Source of the DNA: an uncultured Catenibacterium sp.
Lineage (GTDB): Bacteria > Bacillota_I > Bacilli_A > Erysipelotrichales > Coprobacillaceae
Reading direction: 5' to 3'
NCBI GenBank assembly: GCA_900764725.1
Contig: CAAFPB010000300.1
Coordinates: 1 to 13,724 of the forward strand
DNA: 13,724 nt
This document shows, in pieces, positions 1-7,986 of the stretch (positions within the stretch are counted from its first letter, which is position 1; each line of letters opens with the position of its first letter). The notes under the pieces are model-generated. The model was not told where the DNA came from. It ran no database searches and saw only the letters and a program-made list of their open reading frames with translations. Position numbers and translations under genes: made by a program.

Positions 1-33
1 AGGTGAGGTTTATGTACATTTCACCTGTTTTTT
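1..33 (+). terminator. Intrinsic terminator of the gene upstream of the window
   Basis: AGGTGA at 1-6 pairs perfectly with TCACCT at 21-26, and a run of six T follows at 28-33. The stem may extend left beyond the window edge. It most likely ends transcription of a gene outside the window and separates it from the operon that starts here. Confidence 0.6.
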
Positions 34-41
34 GCTATGAT
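13..41 (+). promoter_or_regulatory. Predicted extended -10 promoter for the Ntdp-t6A-rex-asnS operon
   Basis: TGCTATGAT at 33-41 is an extended -10 element (TGn followed by TATGAT). A weak -35, TGTACA at 13-18, matches TTGACA at four of six positions with a 17-base spacer. The expected start of transcription is near base 48. The -35 lies inside the hairpin of the preceding terminator. This is a motif-based prediction. Confidence 0.45.
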
Positions 42-68
42 ATTCGATAGGTTGAAAGAGGTTTGATT

Positions 69-632
69 ATGAAGAATTCGTTAGTTGGGCAGGAAGTGCT
101 CATCCATTGCTATAAACATGACGGTAAACCACATCGTACGTGGTCACGCTGTATGATATTAGAAGAAACAGATCGTCATTTTATCGGTATCAATAATAAT
201 ACATTAGTTACAGAATCAGATGGACGTTCATGGGTTACTAAAGAACCTGCTATCTGTTATTTTCCTAAGGATCGATGGTATAATGTTATTTGTATGATTC
301 GTAGTGATGGTATCTATTATTATTGTAATATTGCCTCTCCTATATTATATGATGGAGAAGCTCTTAAATATATTGACTATGATTTAGATTTAAAGGTATG
401 GCCTGGTTATCGTTATAAGGTATTAGATGAAGGAGAGTATGCAGCTCATCGTATTAAGTATCAGTATTGTGATGAATTAGATGAGATATTCCATGAACAG
501 CTCAATCGTTTGATTGTGATGACTATGAATGCATCTGGTCCTTTTCGTGCAGGATTTGCCCAGGAGTGGTATAATAAATATCAGCAGATGATGAAAAATA
601 GAGGATATAAAAATGATAAACTTAAAAAATGA
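69..632 (+). CDS. DUF402 family nucleoside tri-/diphosphate phosphatase (Ntdp type)
   Basis: This cytoplasmic protein of 187 residues belongs to the DUF402 family. Characterised Gram-positive members of the Ntdp group hydrolyse nucleoside tri- and diphosphates using divalent metal. Family-specific blocks are clear: GKPHRTW near residue 19, TESDGRSW near 48, EPAICYF near 59, YYYCNIASP near 83 and YIDYDLD at 101-107, whose aspartates probably bind metal. Length is close to the family norm. I chose ATG at 69 because GAAAGAGG at 54-61 lies 7 bases before it; an in-frame TTG at 63 is only 1 base from that site. The gene overlaps tsaE by 20 bases, so the two are probably co-translated. The physiological substrate is not shown by the sequence. 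Confidence 0.85.
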   Translation: MKNSLVGQEVLIHCYKHDGKPHRTWSRCMILEETDRHFIGINNNTLVTESDGRSWVTKEPAICYFPKDRWYNVICMIRSDGIYYYCNIASPILYDGEALKYIDYDLDLKVWPGYRYKVLDEGEYAAHRIKYQYCDELDEIFHEQLNRLIVMTMNASGPFRAGFAQEWYNKYQQMMKNRGYKNDKLKK

Positions 633-1059
633 AGCTGAAATGATTGCTTTTGGTAAACGTATTGGAGAAACAATCTTTCCCCATTCAATTATCACATTAA
701 CAGGTGATCTAGGGGCTGGTAAGACAACATTCACAAAAGGAATAGGACAGGGACTTGATATTAAGAAGATTATCAATTCTCCTACATTCACTATTGTGAA
801 GGTTTATTCTGGACGTATGACCCTCTATCATTTTGATGCATATCGCCTAGAAGGGGCTGATGATGATCTTGGGTTTGAAGAGATGTTTGATGATAATGGT
901 TTATGTGTTATTGAATGGCCACAGTTTATTGAAGACATTATTCCAGAAGAAAGATTAGAAATAGAAATAATAAAGAATGAAGATGAAACAAGAACTTTAA
1001 AGCTTCACCCTATTGGTGAAAAATATGAAAACTATGTGAGGGAGGTTACGCATGATTAG
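613..1059 (+). CDS. tsaE: tRNA t6A biosynthesis ATPase TsaE
   Basis: TsaE is the small P-loop ATPase that works with TsaB and TsaD to place threonylcarbamoyl on A37 of tRNAs reading ANN codons. The 148-residue protein shows a Walker A motif, GDLGAGKTT, at 31-39, the family block SPTF at 56-59, YHFDAYRL at 72-79 (Walker B region) and the conserved EW at 101-102. Length is normal for the family. GAGG at 601-604 is 8 bases from the ATG. It overlaps the Ntdp gene by 20 bases and tsaB by 8 bases, so it sits inside a translationally coupled operon. The family assignment is secure. Confidence 0.95.
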   Translation: MINLKNEAEMIAFGKRIGETIFPHSIITLTGDLGAGKTTFTKGIGQGLDIKKIINSPTFTIVKVYSGRMTLYHFDAYRLEGADDDLGFEEMFDDNGLCVIEWPQFIEDIIPEERLEIEIIKNEDETRTLKLHPIGEKYENYVREVTHD

Positions 1060-1657
1060 TTTAGTGATGGATACATCAAATAGTTATTTGGCTGTAGGTT
1101 TATATCAGGATAATATGTGTCTAGAAGCCCTCCAGGAAAAAGGGTCTAGAAGACAATCAGAAAAGGCTATTCCTACATTAAAGGAACTTCTTGATCGTCA
1201 TCATATTGAATTAAAAGATGTGAATGAAATGATTATTACATCAGGACCTGGCTCTTATACAGGAGTCAGAGTAGCTATGACTATCGCCAAAACACTAGCT
1301 GCCATTTCTGATGTAAAAATTAAATCTGTTAGTTCTTTAGCAGCTTATGCTGGTATGAAAAACGCTATTTCAGTTATTGATGCAAGAGGACATAAAGTCT
1401 TCGTGGGTGTTTATGAAAATGGTTTACCCTTAATTAAGGAACAGGTAATGAGTTTAGAAGATTTTGCACAGTTACGTGCTGAATATGAAGATTTTGAACT
1501 AGTGGGTGAAGTAGGCTGTCTAGGCTTAGATGAAAAAGAATGTGATCTTTGTGACCATATTTACACTTTAGGGCAGATGGCTGATCCAATTGATAATGTG
1601 GATTTATTAGTACCAACTTATATTAAAGATGTTGAGGCTAAGAAAGCATGTTATTAA
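1052..1657 (+). CDS. tsaB: tRNA t6A biosynthesis scaffold protein TsaB
   Basis: TsaB is the catalytically inactive paralogue of TsaD that forms a heterodimer with it in the t6A complex. The 201-residue protein begins with the ASKHA-fold signature MDTSNSYLAVGLY and carries the family motif SGPGSYTGVRVAMT near residues 64-77. It lacks the metal-binding HxxxH of TsaD, as expected. At 201 residues it is at the short end of the family, with a reduced C-terminal part. GGAGG at 1041-1045 lies 6 bases before the ATG. It overlaps tsaE by 8 bases and rimI by 10 bases. Confidence 0.93.
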   Translation: MISLVMDTSNSYLAVGLYQDNMCLEALQEKGSRRQSEKAIPTLKELLDRHHIELKDVNEMIITSGPGSYTGVRVAMTIAKTLAAISDVKIKSVSSLAAYAGMKNAISVIDARGHKVFVGVYENGLPLIKEQVMSLEDFAQLRAEYEDFELVGEVGCLGLDEKECDLCDHIYTLGQMADPIDNVDLLVPTYIKDVEAKKACY

Positions 1658-2085
1658 GAGAAATGCAGGAAGAAGATCTTGATGAGATTGAAAGACTAGA
1701 AGGGTTGTTGTTTACACCTGCCTGGTCTAAAGAAGATTTTCTTCATGAATTAAAGACAAATGATTATGCATATTATTATGTTCTTGTAGATGACAAAATT
1801 GTAGGTTATGCAGGGTTCTGGTATGCCTATGAAAATTGTGAATTGACTACAATTGGTATTGATCCTAAATGTCAAGGAAAAGGCTATTCTAAGATGCTTA
1901 TGGGTCATGGATTAAAAGAAGGGCATAATAGAGGGTGTGTGAATTATAGTTTAGAAGTGCGTGTATCAAATACACGAGCTATCAATTTATATAAGAAGTA
2001 TGGCTATGAGATATGTGCTATACGTAAAGATTATTATGCAGACCATGAGGATGCTTATCTCATGGTAAGAAAGGAGGAAAAATAA
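1648..2085 (+). CDS. rimI: GNAT N-acetyltransferase, RimI type (protein N-terminal alanine acetyltransferase)
   Basis: RimI transfers acetyl from acetyl-CoA to the N-terminal amine of ribosomal protein S18 in E. coli; the substrate in Bacillota is less certain. The 145-residue protein has the GNAT acetyl-CoA loop QGKGYS at 76-81, the EVRVSN strand at 103-108, and the RimI-like C-terminal run YKKYGYE then DYYADHEDAYLM. It overlaps tsaB by 10 bases, and its stop shares one base with the tsaD start (TAATG). The tsaB-rimI-tsaD order is common in Bacillota and supports RimI over a generic acetyltransferase. Confidence 0.88.
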   Translation: MLLREMQEEDLDEIERLEGLLFTPAWSKEDFLHELKTNDYAYYYVLVDDKIVGYAGFWYAYENCELTTIGIDPKCQGKGYSKMLMGHGLKEGHNRGCVNYSLEVRVSNTRAINLYKKYGYEICAIRKDYYADHEDAYLMVRKEEK

Positions 2086-3098
2086 TGGCTGTTATTCTTG
2101 CTATTGAATCAAGCTGTGATGAAATGAGTGTTGCAATTCTTAAGGATGGAAAAGATTTATTAAGTCATGTTGTTGCATCACAGATTGATATCCATAAACA
2201 ATATGGTGGTGTTGTTCCTGAAATTGCCAGCCGTAAACATGTTGAATGTGTCAGCACTGTTTTAAAGGAAGCACTTAGTCAGGCAGATATCTCTATCGAG
2301 GAGATTGATGCAATTGCAGTCACTAAAGGACCAGGGCTTGTGGGTTCTTTACATGTAGGTATGCAGGAAGCTAAGACATTGGCTATTTATTTAAATAAGC
2401 CACTTATTGGTGTTCATCATATTGCAGGGCATATTTATGCTAATGAACTTGTAAATGATATTGAATATCCTGCAATGGCTTTAGTTGTTTCAGGAGGACA
2501 TACAGAACTTGTATATATGAAGAAGGAATTCTCTTTTGAGGTCATTGGTACAACATTCGATGATGCCATTGGAGAAGCCTATGATAAGGTAGGACGTGTT
2601 TTACATCTTCCATATCCTGGAGGACCTGTCTTAGATAAAATGGCACATGTTGGAAATCATAGCTATACATTACCTAAACCATTAGATGATGGAAGCTATA
2701 ATTTCAGTTTCAGTGGTTTAAAGAGTGCTGTTATTAACTTAAAGCATAATGCCGACCAAAGAGGAGAAGAAATCAATGGTAATGACTTGGCATGTTCATT
2801 CCAGGATGTTGCTATGGATACAATTGCTTCTAAGGCATTAGCTGCAGCGCATGATTTAGGTGTAAAACAGATTATTGTAGCAGGTGGTGTAAGTGCCAAT
2901 AAAGGTCTAAGAGAAAAAATGAGTACAAGTGATATTCCTGTTATTTTTCCACCAATGAAGTATTGTACAGATAACGCAGCAATGATTGCATCTGCTGCAA
3001 GTATCATGTATAAATATAATATGTTTGCCCCATTGGACTTATCTGTTAAGCCAGATTATGACTTGGAGGCGGAAAGTGTAGGAGACAACTATGAGTAA
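2085..3098 (+). CDS. tsaD: tRNA N6-adenosine threonylcarbamoyltransferase TsaD
   Basis: TsaD is the catalytic subunit that transfers threonylcarbamoyl from threonylcarbamoyl-AMP (made by TsaC) to A37 of tRNA. The 337-residue protein has the usual length and all main signatures: IESSCDEMS at 7-15, PEIASRKH at 45-52, GPGLVGSL at 82-89, the metal site HIAGH at 112-116, VSGGHTEL at 135-142, then SFSGLKSA, AGGVSANKGLR and the late CTDNAAMIA block. AAGGAGG at 2071-2077 is 7 bases from the ATG. Its last 8 bases overlap rex. No tsaC gene is in the window, so that partner must be encoded elsewhere. Confidence 0.97.
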   Translation: MAVILAIESSCDEMSVAILKDGKDLLSHVVASQIDIHKQYGGVVPEIASRKHVECVSTVLKEALSQADISIEEIDAIAVTKGPGLVGSLHVGMQEAKTLAIYLNKPLIGVHHIAGHIYANELVNDIEYPAMALVVSGGHTELVYMKKEFSFEVIGTTFDDAIGEAYDKVGRVLHLPYPGGPVLDKMAHVGNHSYTLPKPLDDGSYNFSFSGLKSAVINLKHNADQRGEEINGNDLACSFQDVAMDTIASKALAAAHDLGVKQIIVAGGVSANKGLREKMSTSDIPVIFPPMKYCTDNAAMIASAASIMYKYNMFAPLDLSVKPDYDLEAESVGDNYE

Positions 3099-3735
3099 TG
3101 AAAAGAAACAGAAAATCTCTCGTGCAACAATGGCACGTTTTCCTGTTTATTTGAAGGCTTTAAGAGTTATGGGACATGAAGGTAAAGAAAACTTCTTATC
3201 AAGTGAACTTGCAGAAGTCACTCATATCCAGGATACGACTATTCGTCGTGATTTTGGCTTTTTGCCTCAGAAGAATACACTTGGTAAAAGAGGCTATGGT
3301 TATGATACAAAAGAGATGATTGAAACACTTAGTGATTTCTTAGGTTTAGGACTTGATGAACCTATTATTTTGATTGGTGTTGGTAATTTAGGATCAGCTA
3401 TTTTGAAATATAACCGCTGGAAGTATACGGTTGGACAGATTGTCTGTGCTTATGATAAGGATGCCAATATTGAAGGAGAACGTTTTGGTGTTAAGATTCA
3501 TAAGAGTGATGATTTAGAGAAGACATTCCCTAAGGACTGTAAGATTGCGATTTTAGCTATTTCTGATAATGTTCAAGAAATGGTGGATCGTTTAGTCGCA
3601 TTAGGAATTAAAGGCATTGTAGACTTCACCCACTCTCATTTTATTGTACCTCAGGGAGTTGAAGTACAGAATGTGGATGTTGTTGTAGCAATACAAGAAT
3701 TAGAATTAAAAATGAAATCAAATACAAAGGAGTAA
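3091..3735 (+). CDS. rex: Redox-sensing transcriptional repressor Rex
   Basis: Rex senses the NADH/NAD+ ratio and represses fermentation and respiration genes when NADH is low. The 214-residue protein has an N-terminal winged helix (about 10-75) with [12 protein letters not shown] at 10-21, the recognition segment [12 protein letters not shown] at 48-59 and GKRGYGY at 65-71. A Rossmann domain follows with GVGNLG at 96-101. Length matches the family. GGAG at 3081-3084 lies 6 bases before the ATG, inside the end of tsaD. The position right after tsaD is conserved in other Bacillota. I saw no palindromic Rex operator of the TTGTGA-N6-TCACAA type in the window, so autoregulation is not supported here. 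Confidence 0.95.
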   Translation: MSNEKKQKISRATMARFPVYLKALRVMGHEGKENFLSSELAEVTHIQDTTIRRDFGFLPQKNTLGKRGYGYDTKEMIETLSDFLGLGLDEPIILIGVGNLGSAILKYNRWKYTVGQIVCAYDKDANIEGERFGVKIHKSDDLEKTFPKDCKIAILAISDNVQEMVDRLVALGIKGIVDFTHSHFIVPQGVEVQNVDVVVAIQELELKMKSNTKE

Positions 3736-3740
3736 GAAGG

Positions 3741-5126
3741 ATGTTTGAATTTATGACAGTAAGAGAACTTTATGAAATCTGTCGAGCAGATAACGCTGTA
3801 GAAACAGATAACGTAGAGTATGTAGAATTAGAAGGATGGGTAAGAACAAATAGAGATAGTGGTAAAGTAGGATTCATCGCATTAAATGATGGCTCTTATT
3901 TTAGAAACTGCCAGGTTGTTTATTTAGAAGATAAATTAAAGAACTTCAATGATGTAGCACATATCGCTACTGGTTCAGCTATTCATGTATTAGGTAAGTT
4001 AAAAATAACTCCTGATGCTAAACAGCCATTTGAAGTAGAAGCAACTGAAATCATTCTTGAAGGTGATTGCGATAGTGATTACCCATTACAGAAGAAGAGA
4101 CACTCTTTTGAATTTATGAGAGAAATCCCTCATTTAAGACCAAGAGCAAACTCATTCTATGCTATCTATAGATTAAGATCTGTATTATCTATGGCGATTC
4201 ATGAATTCTTCCAGAATCAGGGATTCGTTTATGTACATACACCAATCATTACATCTAACGATGGTGAAGGTGCTGGTGAAATGTTTAGAGTTACAACTAT
4301 TGATGATACTGATTTCTCTAAGGATTTCTTTGAAAAAGAAGCTTTCTTAACAGTAACAGGTCAGTTACATGTAGAAGCATTCGCTATGGCATTTAGAGAT
4401 GTTTATACATTTGGTCCAGCATTCAGAGCTGAAAACTCAAATACATCAAGACATGCAAGTGAATTCTGGATGGTAGAACCAGAAATCGCCTTTGCGGATC
4501 TTGAAGATGATATGTGTTTAATCGAAGAAATGGTTAAATACTGTATTCAGTACTGCTTAGACAATGCACCAGAAGAAATGAAATTCTTTGAACAGATGGT
4601 TGACCATGACTGTATCAACCGTATCACAAAAGTTAGAGATTCTCACTTTGTACGTATGACTTATACTGAAGCCATTGATCATTTATTAAAAGCTGATGTG
4701 AAGTTTGACAACAAGGTTGAATGGGGTATTGACTTAAATGCTGAACATGAACGTTATATCTGTGAAGAAGTTGTAGGTGGTCCTGTATTCTTAACAGATT
4801 ATCCAAAAGAAATTAAAGCATTCTATATGCGTTTAAATGATGACAACAAGACAGTTGCAGCATGTGACTTATTAGTGCCAGGTATCGGTGAATTAGTTGG
4901 TGGTTCACAGAGAGAAGAACGTTATGATGTTCTTGAAAAACTTATGGATGAAAAGGGCATGAACAAAGAAACACTACAGTGGTATATGGATTTACGCCGC
5001 TTTGGTGGATGTAAACATGCTGGATTCGGTTTAGGTTTTGACCGTTTCTTAATGTATTTAACAGGTATGGCAAACATCAGAGATGTAGAACCATTCCCTC
5101 GTACACCACGTAACTTGAAATTCTAA
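3741..5126 (+). CDS. asnS: Asparaginyl-tRNA synthetase
   Basis: AsnRS charges tRNA-Asn with asparagine using ATP. The 461-residue class IIb enzyme has an N-terminal OB-fold anticodon-binding domain (about 22-110) and the class II core: motif 1 ending in HTP with proline 168, motif 2 FRAENS at 228-233 followed by the AsnRS-type [14 protein letters not shown], and motif 3 GLGFDR at 430-435. These blocks separate it from AspRS and LysRS. AAGGAG at 3727-3732 is 8 bases from the ATG and overlaps the end of rex. Codons such as AAC, ATC and TTC are used more than in neighbouring genes, which fits high expression. tRNA-Asn is itself a t6A substrate, so the gene fits the upstream t6A genes. Confidence 0.97.
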   Translation: MFEFMTVRELYEICRADNAVETDNVEYVELEGWVRTNRDSGKVGFIALNDGSYFRNCQVVYLEDKLKNFNDVAHIATGSAIHVLGKLKITPDAKQPFEVEATEIILEGDCDSDYPLQKKRHSFEFMREIPHLRPRANSFYAIYRLRSVLSMAIHEFFQNQGFVYVHTPIITSNDGEGAGEMFRVTTIDDTDFSKDFFEKEAFLTVTGQLHVEAFAMAFRDVYTFGPAFRAENSNTSRHASEFWMVEPEIAFADLEDDMCLIEEMVKYCIQYCLDNAPEEMKFFEQMVDHDCINRITKVRDSHFVRMTYTEAIDHLLKADVKFDNKVEWGIDLNAEHERYICEEVVGGPVFLTDYPKEIKAFYMRLNDDNKTVAACDLLVPGIGELVGGSQREERYDVLEKLMDEKGMNKETLQWYMDLRRFGGCKHAGFGLGFDRFLMYLTGMANIRDVEPFPRTPRNLKF

Positions 5127-5150
5127 AAGACCACATATGTGGTCTTTTTT
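5125..5150 (+). terminator. Intrinsic terminator after asnS
   Basis: AAAGACCACAT at 5126-5136 pairs with its exact complement at 5137-5147, a near-perfect palindrome around CATATG, and the 3' arm runs into six T at 5145-5150. The hairpin begins at the last bases of the asnS stop codon. It should end the first operon and sits only 4 bases before the ribosome binding site of the next gene. Confidence 0.85.
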
Positions 5151-5168
5151 CTTAAAGGAAGTACTATT

Positions 5169-6596
5169 ATGGATGAATTCAGTGGCATTAATACTTTTTT
5201 TAATATGATTTATCATCATGACCGTGCTTTTTCTCGTGCTTTATTGAATTATCAGACATTTAATGATTATCGACAATGGTTAAGAGACCATCAAATAGAA
5301 ATAAGAGAACTCGATATGATTGATGAGTATTCTTTCAGTATGATTCGTCCTGGTATGACAATCAAAGATGTATCCATGTTGACTCATACTAATTTACAAG
5401 AGGGATTACAGCGTATCCGTTCTTTCTTTAAAGATAAGATTTTCTTATTTCTTATTCCTGGTGTTAATAAAGAAATGGAAGACTATTCTTTTACTGGAGT
5501 GGACTATATCTTTACTTTAAGCAAGCCTTTTAAACAAGAAGAATTATCTTTCTTAGATCCTTTTCCTGGATTACTCGAAGCTTTATTTTATGCAGATGAA
5601 TGGCCAGGAGGCTTAATCTTTAACTCTAAACAGGCAGCCTTTTACCCATTGCATTGTATTTCCCAGGCAAATGCATTACAAAAGAGAATAGATGAAAAGA
5701 CAATGTTTAATAAAGAAGGGCATTCTTCATTTATTTATCATTTATCTGATTTACATCTAGGTCCTAAAAAGAAGTTAAAAGCAGTCTCTAATCTTCTAGA
5801 TTCATTAGATGAATGTGATCAATATGCACATAGTTCTCATCAAAAACAGGTCTTTATTACAGGCGACCTCATGAACTCACCTAATACAAAGAACATGTAT
5901 CAGGCAAATAGCTTTATGACAATGATCAGAAAAAGATATAAAGCTGATATCACCTTTGTGTTAGGTAACCATGACATGATTGTGAAAGGTCTTAATATTG
6001 GTGGAAGACAACGTACTAAGGTCATTGCCTATCTACTAGGTGAGAAAATCAAGATTCTAGAAAAAGATAAGATTGTACTTGTAAAAGTAGATTCTAATGC
6101 AGGTGGTAACTTAGCTAGAGGTATGATTACAAGAAGACAATTAGATCAAATAGACTCAGAACTAGCAGGTATAGAAAACCTAGAAGACTATACAATTGTA
6201 GTCTTATTACATCATCATGTATTTAAGGTCTCTAAGTCAGACTTCTTAAAAATCCAATGGCGAGAAAAATATATATTTGGAAGTATGCTAGATAAATCTA
6301 AAGCACTTGTAGATGCTAATATGTTTGCGACATGGCTCACACAACGTCAAATCAAATATGTTCTTCATGGCCATAAGCATGTCCCTTATTTTATGAATAA
6401 ACAAGGCACATACTATATCTCTGCAGGAAGTGCGACAGGTGGCTTAAAAGAAAGTGAAAGTCATTATTATTCTTATAATGTATTACGTTATGATTATATT
6501 GATAAGAAGATGAAAACATGTCTGATCTTCTATGATGATAACAAGAAAGCAGAAAGACAACGTGTTGAAGTATATTTAATGGAGGAAGATAAATGA
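5169..6596 (+). CDS. Calcineurin-like metallophosphoesterase with an unrecognised N-terminal domain
   Basis: The C-terminal half (about 190-475) is a binuclear-metal phosphoesterase. Its motifs appear in order: SDLHLG with D194 and H196, GD with D233, GNHD with N267-H268-D269, a histidine cluster at 348-350, and HGHKH at 400-404. The first 185 or so residues match nothing I recognise; they look soluble and contain no signal peptide. I start the gene at ATG 5169 because AAAGGA at 5154-5159 is 9 bases upstream. An in-frame GTG at 5139 lies inside the asnS terminator hairpin and is rejected. The stop overlaps the next start (ATGA), so translation is probably coupled to the dehydrogenase. The substrate is unknown: phosphodiester, nucleotide or nucleic acid are all possible. 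Confidence 0.85.
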   Translation: MDEFSGINTFFNMIYHHDRAFSRALLNYQTFNDYRQWLRDHQIEIRELDMIDEYSFSMIRPGMTIKDVSMLTHTNLQEGLQRIRSFFKDKIFLFLIPGVNKEMEDYSFTGVDYIFTLSKPFKQEELSFLDPFPGLLEALFYADEWPGGLIFNSKQAAFYPLHCISQANALQKRIDEKTMFNKEGHSSFIYHLSDLHLGPKKKLKAVSNLLDSLDECDQYAHSSHQKQVFITGDLMNSPNTKNMYQANSFMTMIRKRYKADITFVLGNHDMIVKGLNIGGRQRTKVIAYLLGEKIKILEKDKIVLVKVDSNAGGNLARGMITRRQLDQIDSELAGIENLEDYTIVVLLHHHVFKVSKSDFLKIQWREKYIFGSMLDKSKALVDANMFATWLTQRQIKYVLHGHKHVPYFMNKQGTYYISAGSATGGLKESESHYYSYNVLRYDYIDKKMKTCLIFYDDNKKAERQRVEVYLMEEDK

Positions 6597-7972
6597 AATT
6601 AGTTGATAAAATGAAAGATGAACGCTTAGGAATTGCGATTTTATATAACTTCTCTAAGGGATATGAAAAACCTGTTCCTATGGAGCTTTATGATATTGTA
6701 TTACCTTTTATCTATCATGATGCATTTAGAAAAGAAATCTTAAAGCATGATACATTAAAAGATGTCATTGAAGCATCTATTGAAGCGGATCCTCATTTTA
6801 AAGAAGTGATTCTAGAAGCAATCAATGATGATGAAGGCATTACTTCTAAAGCTTTAGGTATGGCTATGATGGGTGGAATGCTTACATATGAGATGATTGA
6901 TGGAAAAGTTTGTGGTAAATTACATGAAGCTGAAGTTTTAGACTTTAACGAATGTATTATTTTTGGTAAGATGATGCAGGACCATACAAAAGAAGAAATT
7001 CTTGGTTTATTACATCAGGAACTTCGTATTGTCTTCTTGCAGGTAGAAACACTTGGAAAAGATGTCAATACACACATCTTTGATGATCTTGGAAGAGTGA
7101 CTTATCATGAAAATGTAGACCAGTTAGATGTCATTTCTCTTTGTAAGGATGCAGATATCGTTATTACAAATAAGAATCTGTTTAGAAAAGTAGAAATAGA
7201 CCGTTGTCCTTATCTTAAGATGATTGCGGTCACAGCAACTGGTACAAACAATGTAGATTTAGATTATGCTAAAGAAAAGGGAATTAGAGTCGCTAACGTA
7301 AAAGGATATTCTACTGAAGCTGTAGCACAGCTCACTCTTGCATTATGTCTAGAACTTATTGAACATACATCACGCTATGATAGTTATGTTAAATCACAGC
7401 AGTATGAAAAAGATAAGGTTTTCTCATTCTTTGGTTACTCGTTCCATGAATTATCTACTATGACTTGGGGAATTGTTGGTCTAGGCGCAATCGGTCAGCG
7501 CGTTGCACGTATTGCGGAAGCATTAGGATGTCAGGTGCAGTATTATTCTACAACTGGACATCATCAGGATGAGCACTTCAAGCAGGTGGATTTTGATACA
7601 TTACTTAAAACAAGTGATATTATTTCTATTCATTCACCTCTTACAAAAGAGACAGAACATTTATTTGATGCAGAAGCTTTCAAGAAGATGAAAGATACAG
7701 CATATCTCATTAATGTAGGACGTGGCCCTATTGTGGATGAAGAAGCATTAAGTGATGCATTAAATAATAATCTTATTGCAGGAGCAGGTTTAGATGTATT
7801 TGAAAAAGAACCACTTCCTTCAACAAGTCCTTTATATAGTGTTGATCCTCAAAAGGTCGTTTTCACACCACATGTTGCATGGGGTTCGGTAGAAGCAAGA
7901 CACCGTTTGATTCTTGAAGTACGTGAAAACATTATCGCTTTTATTAAAGGCGAAGACCGTAATAACTGTTAA
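6593..7972 (+). CDS. D-2-hydroxyacid dehydrogenase with an extra N-terminal domain
   Basis: Residues from about 144 onward are a complete NAD(P)-dependent D-2-hydroxyacid dehydrogenase. That part starts RIVFLQVETLG and carries GxGxxG at 296-301 in GIVGLGAIGQ, with catalytic R377 (NVGRGP), E406 (EKEP) and H427 (TPHVAWGS). The TPHxAW form resembles glycerate dehydrogenase/hydroxypyruvate reductase relatives, but the substrate is not fixed. Family members are usually 310-340 residues; this one has 459 because of residues 1-140. That region (LGIAILYNFSKGY, VLPFIYHDAFRKEI, then KALGMAMMGGML) looks like the middle component of ABC-3C systems, an identification made from memory. GGAGG at 6581-6585 is 7 bases from the ATG, which overlaps the metallophosphoesterase stop by 4 bases. 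Confidence 0.85.
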   Translation: MKLVDKMKDERLGIAILYNFSKGYEKPVPMELYDIVLPFIYHDAFRKEILKHDTLKDVIEASIEADPHFKEVILEAINDDEGITSKALGMAMMGGMLTYEMIDGKVCGKLHEAEVLDFNECIIFGKMMQDHTKEEILGLLHQELRIVFLQVETLGKDVNTHIFDDLGRVTYHENVDQLDVISLCKDADIVITNKNLFRKVEIDRCPYLKMIAVTATGTNNVDLDYAKEKGIRVANVKGYSTEAVAQLTLALCLELIEHTSRYDSYVKSQQYEKDKVFSFFGYSFHELSTMTWGIVGLGAIGQRVARIAEALGCQVQYYSTTGHHQDEHFKQVDFDTLLKTSDIISIHSPLTKETEHLFDAEAFKKMKDTAYLINVGRGPIVDEEALSDALNNNLIAGAGLDVFEKEPLPSTSPLYSVDPQKVVFTPHVAWGSVEARHRLILEVRENIIAFIKGEDRNNC

Positions 7973-7978
7973 AAAGGA

Positions 7979-7986
7979 AAAGGAGG
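7979..7986 (+). promoter_or_regulatory. Strong Shine-Dalgarno sequence without a usable start codon
   Basis: AAAGGAGG is an excellent ribosome binding site, yet no ATG, GTG or TTG lies 5-12 bases downstream. The nearest GTG (8004) is 17 bases away and opens only five codons. The site immediately precedes the possible leader structure of folT, so it may be part of that structure or the relic of a lost start. Confidence 0.4.

Noticed and set aside
63..68. TTG at 63 as start of the DUF402 gene
   Set aside because: The SD ends only 1 base before it, while ATG at 69 is 7 bases away from the same SD and fits the family N-terminus.
477..791. Minus-strand open frame opposite the DUF402 gene and tsaE
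   Set aside because: It lies fully opposite well-identified genes, has no SD and its translation has no recognisable features. Similar antisense frames at 1434-1616, 2696-3007, 8573-8848, 9937-10173 and 12660-12959, and the plus-strand frame at 10806-11018, were rejected for the same reason.
3050..3740. Rex operator near rex
   Set aside because: No inverted repeat of the TTGTGA-N6-TCACAA kind was found by eye near rex or in any promoter region of the window.
3700..3740. T-box leader before asnS
   Set aside because: Only 5 bases separate rex and asnS, and no T-box sequence or antiterminator is present.
5139..5168. GTG at 5139 as start of the metallophosphoesterase
   Set aside because: It lies inside the asnS terminator hairpin and has no ribosome binding site; ATG at 5169 has AAAGGA at a suitable distance.
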